This document shows, one piece after another, positions 17,292-27,700 of a stretch of DNA of 64,000 nt; within the stretch, counting starts at the first letter, position 1; each line of letters starts with the position of its first letter. Both the position numbers and the translations under genes were made by a program. The notes below the pieces were generated by a model. The model saw only the letters and a list, made by a program, of their open reading frames with translations, did not search any database and was not told the origin of the DNA. Location of the stretch: positions 1 through 64,000 of the forward strand of contig JBGSQB010000065.1 in the NCBI GenBank assembly GCA_041738285.1, in the 5' to 3' direction. Origin of the DNA: SZUA-521 sp041738285. Its GTDB lineage: Bacteria > Pseudomonadota > Gammaproteobacteria > Pseudomonadales > Azotimanducaceae.

Positions 17292-19073
17292 CTATCCAAT
17301 TGTTGTATTTCTGTTCAGCAGACTGCGCGGCGCTTCAATGTACTTGGCGCGCAGGTATTCACCGAACGATTTCGCCTGACCATCGATGCGAGTGGTCGAC
17401 GATACGCCATCCTTGAGCATGCCGCGCACATAGAAGTTGAGCGCGCGCAGATTGGGCAGTTCGTAGCGTTCCACTTCGTACTGCGCGATGTCGGGCAGCA
17501 GCTGCTTGAAGGCTGCAACCGTCAGAAACCCGTGCAGAAAACCATATGCGGCGTCGGTCTTTGCCCATACGCCGAGGTTGGCGCAACCGCCCTTGTCGCC
17601 GGACCGGGTACCGAACAAGCGTCCGAAGGGGATGCGCATCGCCTCGCCGCCGGGCGGCTGCGGAATTCTGGTCGGTTGCTGCTGATAGTAGATCTCCTCG
17701 AGCCCGAGCTGACTGGTTGGAATGACATCCGTCACCCTACCGCCACAGTGCACTCGCTCGACGATATGACGACTGTCGATCAACGCCGGCCAGTAGACAA
17801 TGAAGGGTGCCCCGGAGCTGACCATGTTGCGACCGGTGTAACCGGGAAAATTGGCGAGGCTCAACTCGACCACCTTGGCCGAAAACAACCGGCCGACCTT
17901 GTCGGCGTCGCTCGACCGCACGTCGATGCGCAGCGATGCGAACGCCTCTTCGTTCGAGTCGGGATCTTCCTTGTCGCTGCGTATGAGCTGAATGTTCACC
18001 TCGTCGAACTGATCCTGCCCACCGAGTGAGTGAAACAGCGCATCGGTGAATATCTCGGCTTTCGCTTCGATGTCGAGCCCGGTGAGGAGCATGTCGCAGC
18101 TGTTGCGATACCCCCCTGCGGTATTGATGCAGACCTTGTGCGTGGCAGGCGGGCTCGAGCCTCGACATCCACTGACGCGCACCCGATCCGCACCAACCTG
18201 CTCGATCTTCAGCGTATCGAAGTGCGCCACGACGTCCGGGTTGATGTACGCGGGCGTCGAGATTTCATAGAGCAGCTGCGCGGTGACCGTGCCGACGGAA
18301 ATGAGTCCGCCCGTGTTCGGGTGTTTGGCGATGGTGAAGCTGCCGTCGGCCTCCATCTCCGCAATCGGGAATCCGACATCGCGGTAGCTCGGTACTTCCT
18401 CGAAGAACGAGTAGTTACCTCCAACGGTCTGCGCACCACATTCGATGATGTGACCAGCCGCCAGCGCCCCTGCTAGCTGGTCATAGTCCTGCCGACGCCA
18501 CTTGAATTTCCATGCCGCAGGACCGATCACGACCGCCGCGTCGGTGACGCGCGGACAGACGACAATGTCGGCGCCTTGATCGAGGGCTTCCTTGATGCCC
18601 CAGGCGCCGAAGTAGGCATTCGCAGTCACCGCGGTCAGGCCCGAGGCCGCCAATGCCACCCCTTTGTCGATGTTGATGAACGCTTCGCCCTGCTGCTGCA
18701 GATCGCTCATTCGCGGCATCAGGTCATCGCCGTCGATGTAGGCGACGCGCGCCGACAGACCGAGTTCGGCCAGCATCGCCTCGATGTCGTCCGCCATACC
18801 CTTGGGATTCAGGCCACCGGCATTGCTGACGACTTTGATCCCCTTGTCGAGGCAGGTGCCGATCACCTCGCGCAGTTGCTTGAGAAACGTACCGACATAG
18901 CCGGCGGATGCGCCGCGCTGCAGCCGCTGGTTGTAGAGAATCGTCATGGTGAGTTCGGCGAGGTAATCGCCGGTCAACACGTCGATCGGTCCGCCTTCGA
19001 CCATCTCACGTGCAGCAGACAGTCGGTCGCCGTAGAACCCGCTGCAGTTGGCGATGCGAATGATGTCACTCAC
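17292..19073 (-). CDS. AtuA-family (DUF1446) protein with C-terminal AtuA-like domain
   Basis: A 593-residue cytosolic protein. The N-terminal three-quarters is the DUF1446 domain (start IIRIANCSGFYGDRL, then VEGGPIDVLTGDYLAELTM, VVSNAGGLNPKGM and VGGNYSFFEEVPSY). The last about 115 residues (GRLFGTRSGDKGGCANLGVW) form the small AtuA-like domain, fused here. The start is GTG 19073, overlapping the crotonase stop as GTGA. AtuA is required for growth on citronellol and geraniol in Pseudomonas but its reaction is not settled; relatives are often encoded next to acyl-CoA carboxylases. Neighbouring SDR, crotonase and HMG-CoA lyase-like genes support a related pathway. Confidence 0.9.
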   Translation of the reverse strand: MSDIIRIANCSGFYGDRLSAAREMVEGGPIDVLTGDYLAELTMTILYNQRLQRGASAGYVGTFLKQLREVIGTCLDKGIKVVSNAGGLNPKGMADDIEAMLAELGLSARVAYIDGDDLMPRMSDLQQQGEAFINIDKGVALAASGLTAVTANAYFGAWGIKEALDQGADIVVCPRVTDAAVVIGPAAWKFKWRRQDYDQLAGALAAGHIIECGAQTVGGNYSFFEEVPSYRDVGFPIAEMEADGSFTIAKHPNTGGLISVGTVTAQLLYEISTPAYINPDVVAHFDTLKIEQVGADRVRVSGCRGSSPPATHKVCINTAGGYRNSCDMLLTGLDIEAKAEIFTDALFHSLGGQDQFDEVNIQLIRSDKEDPDSNEEAFASLRIDVRSSDADKVGRLFSAKVVELSLANFPGYTGRNMVSSGAPFIVYWPALIDSRHIVERVHCGGRVTDVIPTSQLGLEEIYYQQQPTRIPQPPGGEAMRIPFGRLFGTRSGDKGGCANLGVWAKTDAAYGFLHGFLTVAAFKQLLPDIAQYEVERYELPNLRALNFYVRGMLKDGVSSTTRIDGQAKSFGEYLRAKYIEAPRSLLNRNTTIG

Positions 19074-19846
19074 GCTCTGTCCCCGGACACCCAACGCGGT
19101 TTGCGTTTCTCGCGAAATGCCGCCATGCCTTCGGCGCCTTCTTCGGACCGGAACAGGCGCAGGCTCCACTCGCTCGCGACTTTGAACCCTTCTTCCACCG
19201 AGAGTTCGGGAATCGTGCGCGCGAGCTTCTTCGCCTCGGTTACCGCAATCGGGCCGCCCAGACAGATTGCGGCGACTTCGGCGTTCACCGCCTCATGTAG
19301 CGCATCCGCCGCAACCGCGCGATGCGCAAGGCCGTAGCGCACCGCATCGTTGCCATCGAAGCGCTCGCCAGTGATGAACAGACGCATGCCGTGATGTACG
19401 CCGAGTTTGCGCAGACACACCACCGAAATGACGGCGGGGATCACGCCGATACGGACTTCCGAGAAACTGAACAGTGCCGATGCGTTGGTGATGACGATGT
19501 CGGCTGCGCCGACCAGGCCAAGGCCACCGGCGAACGCTGCGCCGTTGACTGCGGCGATGACCGGTTTAGTGCTGTCGAGGATGCGCGTCAACACATCGGC
19601 ATAGGGAATTGCGCGACCGCCGCCAATGGCTTCCCCGGGTGGACTCTTCAGATCCGCGCCCGCGCAGAAGGCCGGGCCAACCCCGGTGATGACGATGCAC
19701 CGGACATCTGCGTTCGACTGCGCGGCGTTCAAGTGATCGTACAATTCGTTGACGAGGCCGGCCGACAGAGCGTTGCGATTCTCCGGCCGGTTCAAGGTGA
19801 TCCAGGCCGCACCCGCGCGAATCTCGTACAACGTGGATGTGCTCAT
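19070..19846 (-). CDS. Enoyl-CoA hydratase/isomerase family protein
   Basis: A 258-residue crotonase-fold enzyme. It has the oxyanion segment AFCAGADLK and AAVNGAAFAGGLGLVGAADI. The first catalytic Glu position of hydratases (GGGxEL) is Leu here, whereas the second is kept in FSEVRIGVIP, so a hydratase activity is not certain. It ends with the common C-terminal REKRKPRW. The stop overlaps the GTG start of the AtuA-family gene, making it the first gene of a four-gene operon. In atu clusters the equivalent enzyme (AtuE) hydrates isohexenylglutaconyl-CoA. Confidence 0.9.
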   Translation of the reverse strand: MSTSTLYEIRAGAAWITLNRPENRNALSAGLVNELYDHLNAAQSNADVRCIVITGVGPAFCAGADLKSPPGEAIGGGRAIPYADVLTRILDSTKPVIAAVNGAAFAGGLGLVGAADIVITNASALFSFSEVRIGVIPAVISVVCLRKLGVHHGMRLFITGERFDGNDAVRYGLAHRAVAADALHEAVNAEVAAICLGGPIAVTEAKKLARTIPELSVEEGFKVASEWSLRLFRSEEGAEGMAAFREKRKPRWVSGDRA

Positions 19847-19863
19847 CCCCTCCCCCCTCTCTG

Positions 19864-19911
19864 TTTTTTGCGTGCGCGGTTTCTTGCGTGCGCGCGTTTG
19901 CGCGCTTTTTT
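19864..19911 (+). other. Tandem T-rich/GCG repeats and terminator-shaped hairpin
   Basis: Two 15-base units (TTTTTTGCGTGCGCG at 19864-19878 and TTTCTTGCGTGCGCG at 19880-19894) are followed by a GCGCGC-GTTT-GCGCGC hairpin (19890-19905) and six T (19906-19911). It reads as an intrinsic terminator on the plus strand, yet both flanking genes are on the minus strand, so its purpose is unclear. Confidence 0.45.
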
Positions 19912-19980
19912 CAGTCTAGCTGCGGCCGAGTCGAGGGGGCAACCGCAGCGGCGGGCATACGCACAGCCAACGGGCTTGAA

Positions 19981-21429
19981 TCAGGGAATGCGAGTCTCGA
20001 GCGTGGCGCGGAACTGCGTCGCGGCACCGAATGACATCGGATCCAGCACGGCGAACAATCCACCGGCGCGCTCGCCACCGGCCGACGTACCGGCCGCATA
20101 GCGCGCGATCGTCGACGTCAGCGTGCGCTCCGCCTCATCGATCGGGGCATCGGAGACCACGATCAGGGCGGCAGTGAAAGCGATCTGCGAAGCAATCACC
20201 GCAGGCGTCCGCGCGCCGTAAATTGCGATGATGTCGTCGATCGTGACGATTCGCGTATCGGCAGCCGCAACGGTCGTGCCGAAGCGAACGTCGACACTCG
20301 GATCGGTGACGAACCGCAGGGCATCGACTTCACCAGGCGACGCCATGCCCATCAGGTACAGCTCGAGCATGGAGAATGCGTTGGCCACGAACTTCTCGGA
20401 TCCATCGGCGTTGGTGACGAGGTAGTTGCCGTCCGCAGTCGGCGACAGGTGCGGGCCGTTGCCCATCTGGCCGACATGATTGGACGCGCCCCAATGAAAC
20501 CCGGTGTGGAGCGACAGGTTGAGCGCGTCCTCGTTCAGATACGCGGCCCAGCGATGGCCGATCTCGTGGTTCAGCTCCACACCAAGCGTGCGCACGTTCT
20601 GGAACACGAGCTGTTGCAGACGTCCCGCGCTGCCGTACGCGGCAGAGTGGTCATAGGTTCCCAGGTTGATGCCGACGACGTCGTTGCGAACCGCAAACGA
20701 CCGCGGGATGCCATCGCCGGTAGCCCGGGTGTGAAAGATCGCAATGAAGTCGAACGGGTCACCGCCGAGCACGGCATAAGCGCGTTCGGTGATCGTCGCG
20801 AAGTGCTCGCCATCCCAGGTGGGGGCTACGACGTTGATCATGTAATCGGTGGCGGCGACATCGCTTGCCAGATTGCGCAGCGGAAATTCGCCGGCGAGGG
20901 CGCGGCTCACCACCGCGAGTTCCAGCCGGCTGTCGATGAGGTTCTTCGGCTGCATCGCGGATCCGTCCGCGGCAATCGCTTCGATCATGATGGGCACCGC
21001 ATCGATCGAGGCGTCGTACAGCCGCAACAGGGCGGGCTCTTGGAGTGCTGGGGCGAATGCCAAAGTCCACACACCATCGAGCGCACGGACGTCGCCATGC
21101 GTGCCGTCGTCGTACATGGTCCGGCGGAGCTGGCTGCCGGTCGCGCCGACGAGGCCATCAAAATACGACAAGGCAAGGTGCGCGCCGGCCGCAAGTGTGG
21201 CGCGGGCCGTGACGGTAACTGTCACGTTCGGCAACTCATCGGCCCATACCGCATAAGGCGTCACTGCGATGCCGCTCAAGGTGACGCCCGCCGGAGTCGA
21301 TGGTGCCGGCGCCACGGGTGCCGAACTCGGGATCGGTGCCACCGCAGAGCCACCGCCGCCACCGCCACACGCCGCGAGCAGCACGACCGCAAGAGTCGCC
21401 ATCAGCGCTGTGAAGGAAGCCTGCGGCAA
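19981..21429 (-). CDS. Lipoprotein with HExxH metalloprotease-like motif
   Basis: About 482 residues with a lipoprotein signal ending LLAAC21, then six Gly and a Pro/Ala/Ser linker, i.e. a lipid-anchored periplasmic or outer-membrane protein. The motif H288-E-I-G-H292 in ELNHEIGHRW is a zinc-protease signature; a downstream Glu or His third ligand could not be assigned. N-terminal beta-rich residues 50-160 look like an Ig/carbohydrate-like domain. The start is doubtful: TTG 21429 is the only codon giving a full signal peptide, and ATG 21402 leaves a very short one. No close family recognised. It stands alone. Confidence 0.65.
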   Translation of the reverse strand: MPQASFTALMATLAVVLLAACGGGGGGSAVAPIPSSAPVAPAPSTPAGVTLSGIAVTPYAVWADELPNVTVTVTARATLAAGAHLALSYFDGLVGATGSQLRRTMYDDGTHGDVRALDGVWTLAFAPALQEPALLRLYDASIDAVPIMIEAIAADGSAMQPKNLIDSRLELAVVSRALAGEFPLRNLASDVAATDYMINVVAPTWDGEHFATITERAYAVLGGDPFDFIAIFHTRATGDGIPRSFAVRNDVVGINLGTYDHSAAYGSAGRLQQLVFQNVRTLGVELNHEIGHRWAAYLNEDALNLSLHTGFHWGASNHVGQMGNGPHLSPTADGNYLVTNADGSEKFVANAFSMLELYLMGMASPGEVDALRFVTDPSVDVRFGTTVAAADTRIVTIDDIIAIYGARTPAVIASQIAFTAALIVVSDAPIDEAERTLTSTIARYAAGTSAGGERAGGLFAVLDPMSFGAATQFRATLETRIP

Positions 21430-21573
21430 AGCGTAACGTCACGTCGATCCAATGTGCAGCATGGTAGTGATCGCCGCACGGCGACTTGTGCGAGGTTGTG
21501 GGCAGTGTGCAGACCTTCCCTCGTGCCGGGTTACAGTCACAATGGTGGGTATATCGATTAGAGGAGCCGGGTC

Positions 21574-22710
21574 ATGAAGTCACGTGTATGCGACATGTTC
21601 GGAATTGAGTTCCCCCTGTTCGCCTTCAGCCATTGCCGGGATGTCGTTGCCGAAGTGAGCAAGGCTGGCGGCTTTGGCGTGCTCGGCGCCGCTGGCCACA
21701 CCCCCGAATCTCTCGACGTCGAGTTGAGCTGGATCGACGACCACGTTGGCTGCGCGCCCTACGGAGTCGATCTCATCGTGCCCACCAGCATTGCCGACAA
21801 GGAAGGCAGCTTCACCGCGGCGGAGATCGAAGCGCGGATACCGCCGGAGCACAAACGCTACGTCGAAGGCATCCTCGCGGGGCACGGCATCGCGACCAAT
21901 GATCTGTGGCGCGGCGGCGTCGGGGATTCCTTCGGCGACAGCATGCGCGAGCGCGGCGCTTCCGCCGTACTCGATGCCGCGTTCGCGCACCCCATCAAGC
22001 TGGTGGTGAACGCACTTGGCGTGCCGCCGCCCTTCATGCTGCAGCGGGCCAAGCGCGAAGGCGTCTTGACCGGCGCACTGACCGGCGCCAAGGAACACGC
22101 CGTCAAACACGCAGAAGCCGGCGTTGACGTGTTGATCGTGGCGGGCGGTGAAGCCGGCGGTCACTGTGGCGACGTTGCAACCCTCGTGCTGGTGCCGGAG
22201 GTGATCGAAGCGCTGCGCCCCTACGGCAACATACCGGTGCTCGCAGCGGGCGGCATCGTCACTGGCAAACAGATGGCGGCCTGCATGGCGATGGGCGCCG
22301 AAGGTGCATGGACCGGCTCGGTCTGGCTGACCACGGCGGAGGCAGAAACCAACGCCGTGGTGAAAGAGAAGATGCTGTCGGCAAACTCACGTCAAACCGT
22401 CCGCTCGCGCAGCCGCACGGGTAAGTACACGCGCCAGTTACGTTCGCCGTGGACCGATGCCTGGCAAAGCCCCGATGCGCCCGAGCCGCTGCCCATGCCC
22501 CTGCAGAGCCTCGTCAGTGAACCCGCCTTGCGCAAAATCGACAAGCTCGCGCTGGCTGGAGATCCCGGCGCACGCCAACTTGCCACCTACTGGGTGGGTC
22601 AAGGGGTCGGGTTGATGAACACCAGTCAGTCGGTGCGGGCGGTCGTGTACGAGTTCATGGAGGACTTTCTGCAGGCAGCGCAGCGGCTGCACGGATTCAT
22701 CGACGAGTGA
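21574..22710 (+). CDS. Nitronate monooxygenase-family FMN enzyme
   Basis: A 378-residue TIM-barrel flavoprotein of the 2-nitropropane dioxygenase/NMO family. Landmarks: FPLFAFSHCRDVVAEVSKAG, IVAGGEAGGHCG (the family AxGxEAGGH stretch with the likely catalytic His) and VLAAGGIVTGKQMAACMAMGA. The ATG has GAGGAG upstream. It is convergent with the nitroreductase gene (7 nt gap). Many members annotated as NMO act on other substrates, including enoyl reductions, so oxidation of nitronates is not proven. Confidence 0.88.
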   Translation: MKSRVCDMFGIEFPLFAFSHCRDVVAEVSKAGGFGVLGAAGHTPESLDVELSWIDDHVGCAPYGVDLIVPTSIADKEGSFTAAEIEARIPPEHKRYVEGILAGHGIATNDLWRGGVGDSFGDSMRERGASAVLDAAFAHPIKLVVNALGVPPPFMLQRAKREGVLTGALTGAKEHAVKHAEAGVDVLIVAGGEAGGHCGDVATLVLVPEVIEALRPYGNIPVLAAGGIVTGKQMAACMAMGAEGAWTGSVWLTTAEAETNAVVKEKMLSANSRQTVRSRSRTGKYTRQLRSPWTDAWQSPDAPEPLPMPLQSLVSEPALRKIDKLALAGDPGARQLATYWVGQGVGLMNTSQSVRAVVYEFMEDFLQAAQRLHGFIDE

Positions 22711-22717
22711 CGGCTGG

Positions 22718-23347
22718 TCAAGGGGGAACTCGTCCCCACTGATCCCAGAACGTGACCGACCTGGCCGGCAAGCGCTCCGCGCGCCGGTAGACCACACCCT
22801 TGGTGTGTGCAACGGGCAGCATGACCGTGAGCACGGCCTCATCAGGCATGTCGAGGATCGCCGCCACTTCGCGCTGGCGCGCGGTGAGCAGCGTTGTCCA
22901 CGTGGCACCGAGATCGCGAGCGCGCAGCGCCAGCATCAACGACCACGCCGCGGGCAATATGGATCCATAGAAGGCGACTTGTCCGGGCAGGTCCGCACCC
23001 GGCGCCGGCCCCTTCGAGCAGACGAAGATCATGGCCGGAATGTCATGCAACCGATCCACCAACGCGCGCTGGGTCGCCTTGATGGTGACACCACGCGCCC
23101 GCTGCAGATCGTCCAGTACCGCCTCGTACAGCGTCGCCAACTCGCGCTTGCGCTGGGCGTCGGTGACCACGACGAAACGCCAACCTTCGCCGCCAAGTCC
23201 CGTGGGTGCCTGCGTTGCAAGGTCTATGCACTCGAACAGCAGGTCGGGCGCAATCGGCCGCTCGAAGTCGAGATTGCGGCGCACCGACCGCGCCGTGCCA
23301 AGCACAGCATCGACGCTGCCGAGATCGAACGTGGCTGAATCCGTCAC
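22718..23347 (-). CDS. Nitroreductase family protein
   Basis: A 209-residue FMN-dependent oxidoreductase. RSVRRNLDFERPIAPDLLFE and the phosphate-binding ATQAPTGLGGEGWRFVVV are typical nitroreductase N-terminal motifs, and LGATWTTLLTA the later flavin contact. The start is GTG 23347, two bases after the crotonase stop, so the two are an operon. Substrates of this family range from nitro-aromatics to quinones and enones. Confidence 0.88.
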   Translation of the reverse strand: MTDSATFDLGSVDAVLGTARSVRRNLDFERPIAPDLLFECIDLATQAPTGLGGEGWRFVVVTDAQRKRELATLYEAVLDDLQRARGVTIKATQRALVDRLHDIPAMIFVCSKGPAPGADLPGQVAFYGSILPAAWSLMLALRARDLGATWTTLLTARQREVAAILDMPDEAVLTVMLPVAHTKGVVYRRAERLPARSVTFWDQWGRVPP

Positions 23348-23349
23348 CG

Positions 23350-24189
23350 TTATTTCTTGACCGGCAGATCGACGAACGCGCCCGGCCGGCGATTGGCGTT
23401 GGCATCGAACGCCTCTCGGATCTCCTCAGTCTGCAGCATGCTGGCATTCCAGATGCCGATATAGTCGAGGCCATCGGCGGTCGAGTGATCGCGCGCGTAG
23501 TTGATCATGCGCTTGGAGCCGTAGATGGCGAGCGGCGCCTTCGATGCAATCTCGGACGCGATCTGCATGACGCCATCGAGCAACGTCGCATGATCGGCAA
23601 ACACGCGATTGACGAGTCCCGCCGCCTGCGCTTCTGTCGCACTCATGCGGCGACCGGTATAAGCCAGTTCACGCACGATCCCCTCGGGAATCAGCTTCAC
23701 CAGACGCGGAAAGGTGCCGACATCGGCTGTCATGCCGATATTGATTTCGTGAATGGTGAAGAACGCATCCGCACTTGCATAACGCATGTCGCACGCCGTG
23801 CACAGGTCCACGCCACCACCGATGGCCCCGCCCTGAACTGCCGCGATCACCGGTATGCGCGCCGCCTCGAGGCAACTGAAGCTCCGCTGCATGTGCAGCA
23901 CATTCTCGTAGAACGCAGCGCCGCGGCGGATACGCATTGCGGTCTTGTCCTGCTCGCTCATGGCCGGCGGATCGCGCTGAAACGCCGATACATCCAGACC
24001 CGAAGAGAAATGAGGGCCCTGCGAGGACAGCACGATCACCCGCGCTCGGGCATTGTTGTCGATGTCCGCAACGATCGCCGGCAGTTCGGTCCAGAATGCG
24101 GGAATCATGCTGTTGCGCTTGTCCGGTCGACTCAACTGAACGTGGGCCACATTCGACTCGATCGTGACTTCAAAACACTCGTAGCTCAC
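23350..24189 (-). CDS. Enoyl-CoA hydratase/isomerase, dienoyl-CoA isomerase-like
   Basis: A 279-residue crotonase. HFSSGLDVSAF provides the oxyanion site; IGGGVDLCTACDMRYAS and HEINIGMTADVGTFPRL match delta3,5-delta2,4-dienoyl-CoA isomerases (ECH1), whose acidic residues lie in these two blocks. These enzymes shift conjugated double bonds in odd-position unsaturated acids. GTG 24189 is preferred because GGAGG lies seven bases before it; ATG 24195 is too near that site and ATG 24210 has none. Co-transcribed with the nitroreductase. Confidence 0.87.
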   Translation of the reverse strand: MSYECFEVTIESNVAHVQLSRPDKRNSMIPAFWTELPAIVADIDNNARARVIVLSSQGPHFSSGLDVSAFQRDPPAMSEQDKTAMRIRRGAAFYENVLHMQRSFSCLEAARIPVIAAVQGGAIGGGVDLCTACDMRYASADAFFTIHEINIGMTADVGTFPRLVKLIPEGIVRELAYTGRRMSATEAQAAGLVNRVFADHATLLDGVMQIASEIASKAPLAIYGSKRMINYARDHSTADGLDYIGIWNASMLQTEEIREAFDANANRRPGAFVDLPVKK

Positions 24190-24242
24190 TTCCATTCCTC
24201 CGAAGTTCATACTGGCGCCAACGAATCACCCGAGCATGCACG

Positions 24243-24707
24243 ATGAATGAAGCCATAAACAAGGATGCAATCCGATTACGGATCATGGCGCTCGCATTCG
24301 CCGCCACCGTCAGCAGTTCGGCTTGTTCCGCACCGCCGGAGTCGATCACGGATCGCACCAAGCACCCCGACAAGCCAATCACTCGAGTCGAGCAGCCGGC
24401 AGATTCGCAAGGTGTTGCAACCGGAGAAGTGCCCGCACCGGTGATGCAACGCGTGCGCGCCCAACTGTCGCAGGACAGCACTGCGGCCGACACGGCCCAG
24501 TTGGTGCGTAGCGAGCAGGTGATCTTCAACGATGGTTCGCTCGGCTGCCCCGAGCCGGGTGCGTTCTACACGATGGCGACGGTGCCCGGATATCACGTCG
24601 TATACGTTATCGCGGGCGAGACGTTCGACTATCGAGTGAACATGCAGGGCACCGTCAAACGCTGCCTAAGTAGATCGAGCGCGGATGCGACGACACCGTC
24701 CCGCTAG
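24243..24707 (+). CDS. Small putative lipoprotein
   Basis: A 154-residue protein with an N-terminal signal ending at a lipobox-like SSSAC. After a polar linker, residues about 90-145 contain VIFNDGSLGCPEPGAFYTMATVPGYHVVYV, a small conserved domain recurring in proteobacterial lipoproteins of unknown role. The ATG lies in the short gap divergent from the dienoyl isomerase gene. It is the only plus-strand gene here and ends just before the terminator of the subtilase gene. Confidence 0.7.
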   Translation: MNEAINKDAIRLRIMALAFAATVSSSACSAPPESITDRTKHPDKPITRVEQPADSQGVATGEVPAPVMQRVRAQLSQDSTAADTAQLVRSEQVIFNDGSLGCPEPGAFYTMATVPGYHVVYVIAGETFDYRVNMQGTVKRCLSRSSADATTPSR

Positions 24708-24714
24708 CCGCGCC

Positions 24715-24743
24715 AAAAAAAGCGGGGCCTGATCGGGCCCCGC
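24715..24743 (-). terminator. Intrinsic terminator of the subtilase gene
   Basis: On the minus strand, an 8-bp GC stem (GCGGGGCC/GGCCCCGC, loop 6) is followed by seven T. It lies 27 bases after the subtilase stop and is a textbook rho-independent terminator. Confidence 0.9.
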
Positions 24744-24769
24744 ATGTTCGAACTGCTCCTCAGTCGCGA

Positions 24770-27700
24770 TCAATCGTCATCGTCGTCCTGGCCACCCGGC
24801 ATGTAGCCATGTCGTGAAACCGGCTTCAGCGGCGACAGGTCTGCGCCCTTGGCACCAATCGTCATCGCCTCGGTGCGCCGCGTTGCGCCGCCGCGAGCAC
24901 TGGCGCCACGGTCGCCGTTGGTGAACAACAGCACGCCGAGCTCAGGTGAGTTACCTGGGAATGCACCGAAGTCATAAACATCCATGGTGCCGGAACTGTT
25001 GCCGGGTATGTCTGCTGCCGGCACACCGACGAAGCGCTCGCCGTAGGGCGTTACGACCAGCCCATCGATGAAGTCACTCGGACCGCCGAAGTACCAGTCG
25101 AAGGCTTCGACCGACATGCCGACGTTGGTCACGAGCATGTCCGTACCCGTCAGACCCACTTGCTCACCACAGATGAGCAGCATCGTGTTGCCGGTGTTGG
25201 TTGCGTGCTCCGCGTAGAAGAACGCCGACGTCGTGCCGGTAGCGCGATTGAACACCCACGACAACTGCCGGCCATCCGAGAGCTGCCCGCTGAGCGACAG
25301 ATCGAAGTTGAAAACCTCGTAGTCGATCGCACCATCACGATTGGTATCGAGATAGATGGTGTGGCTGACGGGCGCCAGGTGAGTCTGTCGCTCCCAGGTA
25401 TTGATCGCGAATGCCCACAGGAACGACTCCTCTTCCGAACAGAAGCCGGCAGGCACCGGGAAGGTGTTGATGCCCACCGCGCGCAGATCCGGGGTCGGGC
25501 TTTGCGCGCCGCGTGCACCTTCGGGCAGGTCGCCACTGACTGCGAGCAGCGCATACGCGTCGAGTTGCGCGGTGCCGACCCCGTAGTTGGTGAGACCAAC
25601 CACCGCGCCATCGGCGGCGACGGAGTTCGCATCCGCCACCACATGTGCAGCCTTGCGCGGCAGCACGTGCCACGCAATCTCGAGCGGATTCTTGCGGTCG
25701 TCGAGTTTGACGTAGCCGTCGAACTCGTTGGCCGTGAGTGTCGCCGGATTGGCGCCGCTGCTGCCCGAATTCATGACATTGACCGGCAGACGCTCACCGT
25801 CGATCGACACCGACACCAGAACCGTTTGCATAGCACCCGGCGGCAAGTGGATCTTGGTTGGCCATGCGCGCACGGAGACTGCCTCGCTGGCCGCGTCCGC
25901 GGCATAGCGCAACGACGCGGACACGTCGTATTTGACGGCGCGCTTACTCAGGTTCTTCACCTTGAGCAGCCGCAGCGCGAACGCCCGATCGCGGGCGACA
26001 TCGCGGAAGCCGAAGCTCACGGTCGGTGAGCCCGTGATGGCATCCCAAGCCGCGACACCGGAGGCAATCGCCTGATCGACGCGCACTTCACCACCGCCAA
26101 TGCGCGTGATTGGCGCAAGCCCGGTGAATGGATCGGTCGCGATATTGGTCTCGGCGTTCGTTGCGAGCAGCGCTTTGACTTCCAGCGGCGTGATCATGCG
26201 CCGCTTGGGCGGCCCCCAGCCACGGCTCTTGCCCTTGGACGGCGAACTCGGTTCGCTGAATGCCTCGATCACGAGCGCCGCGGCACCGGCCACCATTGGC
26301 GCCGCACCGGACGTGCCACCGAAGGCGGTTTCGCCGACCCCAGTGCCCACCTCGGCCGAGACGGATGCGCCCGGTGCCCCGATCTCCGGCTTGACGCGGC
26401 TGTCGAAGTTGCGCGGTCCGCGCGACGAGGAACTGACCATCTGTCTGACCAGTGGCAGCGCATCGGCGGGATCGAAGCTGCCTTGCGCGCCGCCGGCCGC
26501 GATGGCCGCCTTGGTGGCAACGCTTGCGGCTTGATTGATCATGTAGCCGGGTACGGTGATGGGACCGCCAGGATCGGCGTATGCACCTTCGAACGGATCG
26601 CCCGGTGCAATCAATCCAATGACGCCCACGACTCCACCACCATTGGCGATATTGAAAATCTTGGTTGTGAAGTTGCAGGAGCCACGATCCACCACCACCA
26701 CGCGGCCGTTCAGTGCTCCCGCGGCGAAGGGCGCACAGCCGTCGAGGTTACCGCCCGCGCCATCCCCATACACGAGCGGCCCTGAGATCGCGCTCATGAG
26801 CGGTGCCGACCAAGGCTGGAACACCGCCGAGTAGAGATTGCCGTTGACCTCTAGTCGATCGAGGCGGGCGGACGGCACCTGTGTTTGAGCCACCGACAAT
26901 GCGGTGTCCGCTGCCGCCGGCGTACCGGTGACATAAGGTTTGTCCGCGCTGTTGCCCGCGGATGCCACCGTCAACACGCCGAGCGCCGTTGCGTTGTCCA
27001 CCGCCAGCGCAAGATCGTCGTCAAAGGGCTGGCCGTAGGCGGAGCCAATCGACATGTTGACGATGTCGACCGCATCTGACGGATCGCCATCGCCATTGGG
27101 ATCGACTGCGTATTCCATGCCTTGAATCAATGCCACACCGGAACAGGACGTGGCGACGGCCGAACAGACCTTGACCGCATAGAGATCAACGCCCGGAGCG
27201 ACGCCGCCGCGGCCACCGATGATGTCGGCGACATGGGTGCCATGGCCCTGGAAGTCGATCGGATCATCGTCCGGGGCAAGGGCGCCGTCGGGCCACACTT
27301 CACCAACGAAGTCGTAACCCTCAACCACCTTGGCGGTTGGGAACATCCCATCGCGCGATGTGTTGGCGGGGTCCGAAGGATCCGCTCCGTACGCCGCTTC
27401 GTACGCGGCAAACGTTCCCGCGCCGCCAAAATTGGCGTGGGCATAGTCGATACCGCTGTCGAGCACCGCTACCCGGACACCTTCGCCTCTGACGCCGACG
27501 TTATGGACCGCAGTGGCGCCGATGTAGGGCACCGTTTCGGAAAGGTCGAGTTGATAGTTGCGTACCGGCGCGATGCGCGTGACATCCGGGTCGGCCGCAA
27601 TGCTGGCCAGCGCGGCGGCATCGACTTCTACGAACACGGCGTTGATCACGCGCTGCGTGCGTGCCATGACACGCATGCGATTGGATCCGCCTCGACGGGC

